A DNA stretch of 11,555 nt from Treponema sp. (lineage in GTDB: Bacteria > Spirochaetota > Spirochaetia > Treponematales > Breznakiellaceae). Numbering within the stretch: position 1 is the first letter of the stretch; each line of letters starts with the position of its first letter. A program made the position numbers and the translations under genes. The notes under the pieces are model-generated. The model saw nothing but the letters and a program-made list of their open reading frames with translations, was not told where the DNA came from and searched no databases. This document shows positions 5,987-11,555 of the stretch, in pieces. Location: the NCBI GenBank assembly GCA_031259515.1, contig JAIRLK010000288.1, positions 1 through 11,555 of the forward strand, written 5' to 3'.

Positions 5987-7078
5987 ATGAAAACTACTCC
6001 CCTGCCGTACCTGAGCCTAAAGGAGGCCGCCGCTTTTCAGTTTCGTCTGGTAGACAGTATAACCCGCCATTTTAACGGGGAGGAATTGCTTTCCCAGGGC
6101 GGTTTAGGCTTAGCCCCCGGCATAGGCAAACCCCAGGCAACCCGGCGGACGGAAGAAACGCTGGCGGATTTTTTCGAGAGCGAGGACGCAGTGCTGGTAC
6201 GCGGCGCCGGTACGGGGGCCATACGGTCGGCGCTGACGGCCTGCTTCAAAAACAGAGACCGGCTTCTTGTCCACACCGCGCCGGTTTATCCTACCACCCT
6301 TGCTGCCTGTGTGATGATGGGCTTAACGCTGGTAGAGACGGACTTTAACCATGAAACAAATGCCGCCTCATACTACGCCGCTACGGATGTTCAGGGAGCG
6401 CTGGTACAGGTTTCACGCCAAAAGCCCGATGATAGTTACGATTACACCCGGCTCATTGCGGGGCTCAAGGCCGCCGCCCCGGAACTGCCGATCATTACCG
6501 ATGATAATTACGCGGTTATGAAAGTTCAGCGCGTAGGAAGCCAGTGCGGGGCGGACCTTTCATGCTTTTCCCTCTTTAAGCTTCTGGGGCCTGAAGGTAT
6601 TGGCTGTGTCCTGGGCAAGGGCGCGTTGATTGAACGTATAGCCAAAGCCAATTATTCAGGCGGGGGGCAGGTCCAGGGACATGAAGCTCTCAATGCGTTG
6701 CGTTCCCTGGTTTACGCTCCCACGGCCTTGGCGCTTCAGGCCAAGGTATGCGCGGAGGTAGAACTGCGGCTCAAGGCAGGCGAATTACCCCAGGTCCGGA
6801 ACGCCGTTATTGCCAACGCCCAGTCCAGGATCATCATCGTGGAATTTGAACAGCCTATAGCCAAAAACGTCCTTGCCAAAGCCGCTCTGCTGGGGGCCGC
6901 CCCCTATCCGGTAGGTTCCGAATCACGCTACGAGGTTGCACCGCTCTTCTACCGGCTTTCCGGAACCTTTCTGGAAAGCGATCCAACCATGGGAGACCGT
7001 ATGATACGCATCAACCCCATGCGCGCCGGCGCGGATACTATCATATCAATTCTGCGGCGCGCCCTCGAGGAACGGTAA
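5987..7078 (+). CDS. yhfS: PLP-dependent enzyme, YhfS-like (aminotransferase fold type I)
   Basis: A 363-residue protein, close to the 361 of E. coli YhfS. Visible fold-type I features are a phosphate-binding turn GAGTGAIRSAL (73-83), an acidic motif ITDDNYAV (170-177) whose Asp would contact the PLP ring nitrogen, and a Schiff-base lysine at K198 in SLFKLLGPEGIGCVLG. This arrangement resembles the Cys/Met-metabolism and Sel-A-like PLP groups, which perform eliminations, lyase reactions or transaminations, so the reaction cannot be fixed from sequence. The frame is open back to 5873, inside php; I chose the ATG at 5987 because it falls four bases after the php stop, has GGAG at 5973-5976, and gives the family length. 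The next gene starts one base after this stop, so translation is probably coupled. Confidence 0.85.
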   Translation: MKTTPLPYLSLKEAAAFQFRLVDSITRHFNGEELLSQGGLGLAPGIGKPQATRRTEETLADFFESEDAVLVRGAGTGAIRSALTACFKNRDRLLVHTAPVYPTTLAACVMMGLTLVETDFNHETNAASYYAATDVQGALVQVSRQKPDDSYDYTRLIAGLKAAAPELPIITDDNYAVMKVQRVGSQCGADLSCFSLFKLLGPEGIGCVLGKGALIERIAKANYSGGGQVQGHEALNALRSLVYAPTALALQAKVCAEVELRLKAGELPQVRNAVIANAQSRIIIVEFEQPIAKNVLAKAALLGAAPYPVGSESRYEVAPLFYRLSGTFLESDPTMGDRMIRINPMRAGADTIISILRRALEER

Positions 7079-7079
7079 G

Positions 7080-8276
7080 GTGTTTCTCCAATTCCTGCGC
7101 CAATATAATCCCCGTCTTATCAACTGCGCCGCAGATTTTTTGAAAAAAGGCTTGATCCAGCCCGACAGCTATGTACTGGATCTCGATGCCATTGAAACCA
7201 ATGCGGATCGGATACTCCGTTCGGCCCGGGAGCATGGGGTCTCGCTGTACTTTATGTCCAAACAGATAGGGCGGAACCCGCTGGTTTCCCGGCGGGTGCT
7301 TTCACGCCGGATAGCCGATGAGCCCCTGGGGAGTTTTGCCGGTATGGTCGCGGTTGATTACCGCGAAGCCCTGTCCCTCCACAATGCCGGTCTCACGGTC
7401 AGTCATGTGGGACACCTGGTACAGATCCCCGATCGCCTGATAGATCCGGTTCTGGATATGCGGCCCCAGGTTATTACGGTCTATTCTCTCGAAAAGGCCC
7501 GGACCTTGGGAGGGCAAGCCAGGGCAAAAGGACTGGTTCAGCCCGTATTGCTCAGGATATGTGATGAAGGGAATAGTACCTATCCGGGGCAGGAAGGAGG
7601 CTTTAGCCCCCATGAAGCGGTGGAAGCCGCCGCCGCGATAAACCTTATCGAAGGACTGCGTTTTGCAGGTATTACCTCCTTTCCCTGTTTCTTACAGGAA
7701 AAGACCGGAGGCAAAGCGGCCCCTACCCCTAATGCCTATACGCTGGTACAAACGGAGGCCCTTATCCGCAAATGCCTAAATCTGCGGTGCGTCCAGATCA
7801 ATATGCCCTCATGTACGTCGCCGGAAACTATCCCTCAAATCGCCGGCATGGGGGGGACCCACGGAGAACCGGGTCATAGCCTTACCGGTACCAATCCCGA
7901 TAATATCCAATCCAGGGACCCCTTGATCCCCGGATTGGTGTATGTTACCGAAGTCTCCCATCATTACCGGGGATTTTCCTCCTGTTACGGGGGCGGTCAT
8001 TACCGGCGTTCGCATATACGGGAGGCGTTGATCGGATCGGATGATTCTTACGAAACCGCGGAAGTCCTGCCGCCGACCGCGGAAGCCATAGATTATCATT
8101 TTAGCCTTCCGGGGATTTTCCCCATAGGGATGCCGGTACTGATGTCCTTCAGGACCCAAATCTTCGTTACTCGCAGTTGCGTGGTTCCCGTGGAAGGCAT
8201 TTCGGCGGGGATGCCCCGGATAACCGGAATCTGGGATTCCCAGGGACGGCGGCTCTCCCCGGGAGAGATACGATGA
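7080..8276 (+). CDS. yhfX: PLP enzyme of alanine-racemase-like fold, YhfX-like
   Basis: A 398-residue protein, close to E. coli YhfX (about 387). It follows the fold-type III (alanine racemase N-terminal barrel) plan: YVLDLDAIETNADRI (31-45) corresponds to the usual first strand and helix, and the PLP lysine is K61 in LYFMSKQIGRNP, replacing the usual AVxKANAYGHG motif. Further blocks are VSHVGHLVQIP (108-118), VLLRICDEGN (156-165) and TEVSHHYRGFSSCYGGGHY (290-308). The C-terminal beta domain carries conserved-looking IDYHF and PIGMPVLMSF segments. It likely racemises or decarboxylates an amino acid or amine; the substrate is unknown. The start is GTG, one base after the yhfS stop, with GAGG at 7067-7070. 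Its stop overlaps the start of yhfW (ATGA). Confidence 0.85.
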   Translation: MFLQFLRQYNPRLINCAADFLKKGLIQPDSYVLDLDAIETNADRILRSAREHGVSLYFMSKQIGRNPLVSRRVLSRRIADEPLGSFAGMVAVDYREALSLHNAGLTVSHVGHLVQIPDRLIDPVLDMRPQVITVYSLEKARTLGGQARAKGLVQPVLLRICDEGNSTYPGQEGGFSPHEAVEAAAAINLIEGLRFAGITSFPCFLQEKTGGKAAPTPNAYTLVQTEALIRKCLNLRCVQINMPSCTSPETIPQIAGMGGTHGEPGHSLTGTNPDNIQSRDPLIPGLVYVTEVSHHYRGFSSCYGGGHYRRSHIREALIGSDDSYETAEVLPPTAEAIDYHFSLPGIFPIGMPVLMSFRTQIFVTRSCVVPVEGISAGMPRITGIWDSQGRRLSPGEIR

Positions 8277-9529
8277 AACGCTTTGTCGTCGTGGTACTGG
8301 ACGGGTATGGTATTGGCGCCATGGCCGACGTGCCCCGTCTGCGTCCCCGTGATACAGGAGCCTCCACCTGCCGGCATATTTTTGAGGCCGTACCGGATCT
8401 CCGGCTGCCGGTATTGGAAAAACTGGGGCTCGGCAACGCGCTGCTGGCGGCGGAACAGGAAGACGCCCTGGACCGTCCGCTGCCCCGGGGACTTGCCCTT
8501 TCACCTGCCGCGTGTTTCGGTTTTCACCGGCTGGCACATTTTGGGGCCGACACGTTTTGGGGCCACCAGGAATTGATGGGAACGAGGCCGCGGCAGCCTG
8601 AACCGGCGCCCTTCTCGGAAAACCTGCCCGCCGTCAGGGCCGCCCTGGAACAAAAGGGCCACAGGGTTCGTTTTTACGCGGGACCGAACCCCGGCCCTTC
8701 CGATCCCGGCGTTCTGGTCGTGGACGAGGCGCTTACTATTGGGGATAATTTAGAAACGGATCTGGGCAACAATTACAACGTTACCGCCGTGCTGGATCTG
8801 TTGCCCTTTGACAAAGTACGGGTCATCGGTACAATCGTCCGTTCCCTTGTACGGTCCTCCCGGGTTATCGTGTTCGGCGGCAAAAACCGGGGGCTTGGGG
8901 ATCTGCTTAATGCCTTTGAATCACGGGAAGGCTGTGCGGGTATCAATGCCCCCGCATCGGGGGTGTACCGCGAAGGCTACCAGGTAGTCCACCTGGGCTT
9001 CGGCGTCGATCCGGCGAGCCAGGTTCCCCATCGCCTGCAAGAAGCCGGGGTCCAATGCGCCTTCATCGGTAAAGCCGCCGATATTATTGAAAATCCCGGA
9101 GGGATCCTCATCCCCGGCATCGATACAGAAGAAGTCTTGCATCGTACCGCTGAGGTCCTCAAATCAATGGATCGGGGTTTTATCTGCGTCAATGTCCAAG
9201 AGACTGACCTGGCAGGACACCGGGAAGATCCCGAACTTTATGCTCACCGTCTTATCCTTGCAGATCGGGGTATCGCGGATCTTACCGGACTCTTGGGCCC
9301 CGGAGATCTAATGGTAATCACAGGGGATCACGGCAACGATCCCCTCATAGGCCACTCGCAGCATACCAGGGAAAAGACGCCGGTTCTGGTGTATGGGGCC
9401 CAGGCGAACCCGGCTTTTATAGGCGGGCGGTCCAGTCTGGCCGATACGGGCGCGACGGCGGCCGATTTTTTCGACGCCGCCCCGCCCCAGTTTGGACTAT
9501 CCTATCTTAACCGAATAGTATCAATGTAA
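8273..9529 (+). CDS. yhfW: Phosphopentomutase-like phosphomutase, YhfW-like
   Basis: A 418-residue member of the alkaline phosphatase superfamily, near E. coli YhfW (408). Metal-binding and catalytic motifs of phosphopentomutase are present: D10 (VVLDGYGIGAMADV), the phospho-acceptor T94 in ADTFWGHQELMG (phosphopentomutase has KDTxTGHWE), D312 and H316 (ETDLAGH), D352 and H353 (ITGDHGNDP), and H364 in SQHTREKTPVLVYG. So it should be an active two-metal phosphomutase or a relative. FWGHQE instead of TTGHWE around the nucleophile suggests a substrate other than ribose or deoxyribose phosphate. The frame is open back to 8177 inside yhfX; the ATG at 8273 gives the catalytic start MKRFVVVVLDG and the ATGA overlap with yhfX, so I chose it. 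ptsH follows after 22 bases. Confidence 0.87.
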   Translation: MKRFVVVVLDGYGIGAMADVPRLRPRDTGASTCRHIFEAVPDLRLPVLEKLGLGNALLAAEQEDALDRPLPRGLALSPAACFGFHRLAHFGADTFWGHQELMGTRPRQPEPAPFSENLPAVRAALEQKGHRVRFYAGPNPGPSDPGVLVVDEALTIGDNLETDLGNNYNVTAVLDLLPFDKVRVIGTIVRSLVRSSRVIVFGGKNRGLGDLLNAFESREGCAGINAPASGVYREGYQVVHLGFGVDPASQVPHRLQEAGVQCAFIGKAADIIENPGGILIPGIDTEEVLHRTAEVLKSMDRGFICVNVQETDLAGHREDPELYAHRLILADRGIADLTGLLGPGDLMVITGDHGNDPLIGHSQHTREKTPVLVYGAQANPAFIGGRSSLADTGATAADFFDAAPPQFGLSYLNRIVSM

Positions 9530-9551
9530 GGATCAATGAAGGAGGTATAAC

Positions 9552-9812
9552 ATGATAGTAAAAGAGTTCGAAATAAAAAATGAAACAGGCCTGCATACCC
9601 GGCCTGGAAATGAATTCGTAAAAACCGCTAAAAGTTTTTCCTGTAGTATTTCTGTTACCAAGGGTGAAAAAACCGTAGACGCCAAAAGCCTCCTCAAGCT
9701 TATGAAGGCCAATGTGGTAAAGGGGGACAGAATAATCCTGCATTGTGAAGGCGCGGATGAAGAAGCCGCCATGGATGCCCTCTCCTCCTGCCTTGAAAAT
9801 CTTAAGGAGTAA
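9552..9812 (+). CDS. ptsH: Phosphocarrier protein HPr
   Basis: An 86-residue HPr, the usual length. HPr takes a phosphoryl group from Enzyme I at His15 and passes it to Enzyme II proteins or to PRD-domain regulators. The active H15 is seen in ETGLHTRPGNEFVK, where T16 and G19 differ from the common GLHARPA. S46 (DAKSLLKLM) is in the place of the regulatory serine phosphorylated by HPr kinase, though the following residues differ from the Bacillus sequence KSIMGVM. The start has an ideal AAGGAGGT at 9539-9546, stronger than at most other genes here, implying higher translation. It follows yhfW by 22 bases with no visible terminator or promoter between, so it is probably in the same transcript. 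Enzyme I follows three bases after the stop. Confidence 0.95.
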   Translation: MIVKEFEIKNETGLHTRPGNEFVKTAKSFSCSISVTKGEKTVDAKSLLKLMKANVVKGDRIILHCEGADEEAAMDALSSCLENLKE

Positions 9813-9815
9813 GCG

Positions 9816-11543
9816 GTGCGTTTTAACGGTATCGGCGCTTCTGAAGGAATCGCGTTGGGGTTAACCGCCGTTTTTCGGCACACTGAAGAAGAGGCTGCCC
9901 CTTCAGATACGGCCCCTTCAACGATAGGAGGGAGGGGAAATATCGAAACGGAGATGAAGCGTTTTTTCCAGGGACGGGACAGGCTCGTGAGGGAGCTTGA
10001 AACCCTTGTCTCCGAAGCGGCGGAAAAGATAGGGGTGGAAGAAGCAGGTATTTTTGAAGGTTACATCGAGATCGTCATGGATGATGAAATCGAAGAATCC
10101 GTAAGAGCGGGTATAGCAAACGGTATGGACGCGGTAACGGCGATCAACAAAACCATCTCCGGCATTGCCGAAGAATTTGCCGCTCTGGAAGGATCTTATA
10201 TGGGGGAACGGACTTCTGATTTGAAGGATTTGGGCAGGCGTCTCTCGAATGCGGTAGACAACCGGGAAGGTCCCGCGCTGCCGGTACTCACCGAGCCCCG
10301 TATCCTGGCCGTCGATGAACTCAGCCCCGTAGAAACGGTACGGCTGGATATGTCAAAAGTCCTTGCCATTGCGGCAGATCGGGGCGGGAAGACCGGCCAC
10401 GCCGCCATACTCGCTCGTTCTCTGGGGATCCCTTGTGTTACCGGGCTCGGGTCTTTTTCAGGATCCGCCGGGGATGGATGGTTTTGTATTGTTGACGGCG
10501 ACGCGGGAATAGTTGAATTGGATCCCGGCGAAGAGCTTATTCGCCGCTACAAACGCCTTGCCGCAGCGCGTAAGGTTAAACAGGACGCGGTGAAAGCCGC
10601 CGCCTTTGAACCGGCAATAACCAAAGATGGTATCACCTTCATGGTGTGCGCCAACCTGGGCTCTCCCGACGAGGCTGAATCGGTTTGTAACGCCGGAGCC
10701 GACGGGGTAGGGCTTTTCCGTACCGAATTCCTCTATATGAACAGCCGGAGTCTCCCGTCTGAAGCGGAGCAGTACACGGTTTATACCAAAGCGTTGCGTA
10801 TGCTCCGGGGAAAGCCCCTTACCGTCAGAACCCTGGACATCGGGGGCGATAAGGATCTGCCCGCGCTGGGGCTTACAAAAGAGGACAACCCCTTCTTGGG
10901 CTGCCGGGGAATACGAATATCCCTGGAACGGCCCGACCTTTTTAGACCCCAGATCCGCGCGCTGTTCCGCGCCGCCGCCGAAGGTCCTCTCCATATTATG
11001 TTCCCCATGGTAATTTCTGTTACGGAAGTACGGCGGCTTAAAAGGGAGGCCGCCACATGGAAAGCGGAATTGGAGGCCGAGGGGGCCGCCGTTGGGAATG
11101 CGCCCATCGGTATCATGATAGAAACTCCGGCGGCGGCCCTCATGGCTCGGGAACTGGCTGCTGAAGCGGACTTCTTCAGCATCGGTACCAATGACCTTAC
11201 CCAATACACCTTGGCGGTTGACCGGACGAACGAACGCATAGCCGATCTTTACGATCCCTTTAATCCCGCGGTATTGCGGCTTATACAACAAACTTGCAGC
11301 GCCGCCATTGAAGCGGGAATCCCTGCTTCAATGTGCGGGGAGTTCGCCTCTCACGAGTTGGCCGTCCCCCTGCTCGCGGGGTTCGGCCTTCGCGAGTTCA
11401 GTGTCGCGGCGCCCCGCGTTCCCCTGGTAAAAGCCGCCATCCGCCGCCTGGATTCCCGCTCCTGCCGGGCCTTGGCCCAGCAGGTAATACCCTTAACCTG
11501 CGCTGAAGAAGTCAGGGAGGTATTAGCAAAGTGGAAAACCTAA
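9816..11543 (+). CDS. ptsI: PTS Enzyme I (PEP-protein phosphotransferase)
   Basis: A complete 575-residue Enzyme I, the same length as the E. coli enzyme. It takes phosphate from PEP onto a histidine and gives it to HPr. The N-terminal helical HPr-binding domain covers roughly residues 25-150. The phosphohistidine is H195 in DRGGKTGHAAILARSLGIP (usual GGRTSHTAI). The PEP-binding barrel has GADGVGLFRTEFLYM (R302), TLDIGGDKDLPA, the signature DFFSIGTNDLTQYTLAVDRTN, and catalytic C507 in SMCGEFASHE. The last motif is usually CGEMAGDP or similar, so Ser and His replace Gly and Asp. The start is GTG with AAGGAG at 9804-9809, six bases upstream and overlapping the end of ptsH. No EII gene is visible, and only 12 bases of the window follow. 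Confidence 0.95.
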   Translation: MRFNGIGASEGIALGLTAVFRHTEEEAAPSDTAPSTIGGRGNIETEMKRFFQGRDRLVRELETLVSEAAEKIGVEEAGIFEGYIEIVMDDEIEESVRAGIANGMDAVTAINKTISGIAEEFAALEGSYMGERTSDLKDLGRRLSNAVDNREGPALPVLTEPRILAVDELSPVETVRLDMSKVLAIAADRGGKTGHAAILARSLGIPCVTGLGSFSGSAGDGWFCIVDGDAGIVELDPGEELIRRYKRLAAARKVKQDAVKAAAFEPAITKDGITFMVCANLGSPDEAESVCNAGADGVGLFRTEFLYMNSRSLPSEAEQYTVYTKALRMLRGKPLTVRTLDIGGDKDLPALGLTKEDNPFLGCRGIRISLERPDLFRPQIRALFRAAAEGPLHIMFPMVISVTEVRRLKREAATWKAELEAEGAAVGNAPIGIMIETPAAALMARELAAEADFFSIGTNDLTQYTLAVDRTNERIADLYDPFNPAVLRLIQQTCSAAIEAGIPASMCGEFASHELAVPLLAGFGLREFSVAAPRVPLVKAAIRRLDSRSCRALAQQVIPLTCAEEVREVLAKWKT

Positions 11544-11555
11544 ATAGGCCATTGC

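Noticed and set aside
7809..8537. 242-residue antisense open frame across yhfX and yhfW
   Set aside because: Pro/Arg/Gly-rich translation with no domain, opposite two well-supported genes.
10458..11291. 277-residue antisense open frame within ptsI
   Set aside because: Lies wholly opposite the conserved catalytic core of Enzyme I, a common by-product of GC-rich coding bias.

Overview
The window holds one long plus-strand operon that is recognisably a rearranged and expanded version of the poorly characterised E. coli yhf operon (yhfZ-yhfY-yhfX-yhfW-php-yhfU-yhfT-yhfS). Here the order is yhfY, an amidase-signature hydrolase, yhfU, yhfT, yhfZ, php, yhfS, yhfX, yhfW, ptsH, ptsI. Junctions are mostly very tight (ATGA overlaps, or gaps of 1 to 22 bases), so positions 994-11543 probably form one transcription unit. 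Two things are not in the E. coli operon: the amidase-family gene, and a terminal HPr/Enzyme I pair.

Region by region. Positions 1-270 are the 3' end of a short-form ribosome hibernation factor gene that begins before the window. Positions 271-993 form a 723-base intergenic stretch, AT-richer in its right half. It holds a long imperfect inverted repeat, a strong-looking orphan promoter with an 18-bp perfect palindrome at its expected start site, a hairpin, a possible gene remnant, and finally the likely operon promoter with an AATATT-based inverted repeat over its -10 region. Positions 994-9529 are the yhf-type genes. Positions 9552-11543 are ptsH and ptsI.

How the genes may work together (inference). 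YhfT is a polytopic membrane protein and a likely importer. The amidase, Php (metal hydrolase), two PLP enzymes (YhfS, YhfX) and a phosphomutase-like enzyme (YhfW) look like a catabolic pathway for an unidentified amino- or amide-containing compound. YhfZ is a GntR-like regulator. YhfY is a stand-alone PRD protein, the type of domain that HPr phosphorylates, and the operon ends with HPr and Enzyme I but shows no Enzyme II. This suggests a phosphoryl-relay signal built into the operon. The substrate is unknown to me.

Organism. No rRNA or other marker gene is present. The genes look GC-balanced to moderately GC-rich and belong to a bacterium with a short-form HPF and a Ser46-bearing HPr. A spirochaete of Treponema type is my best guess, with low certainty.
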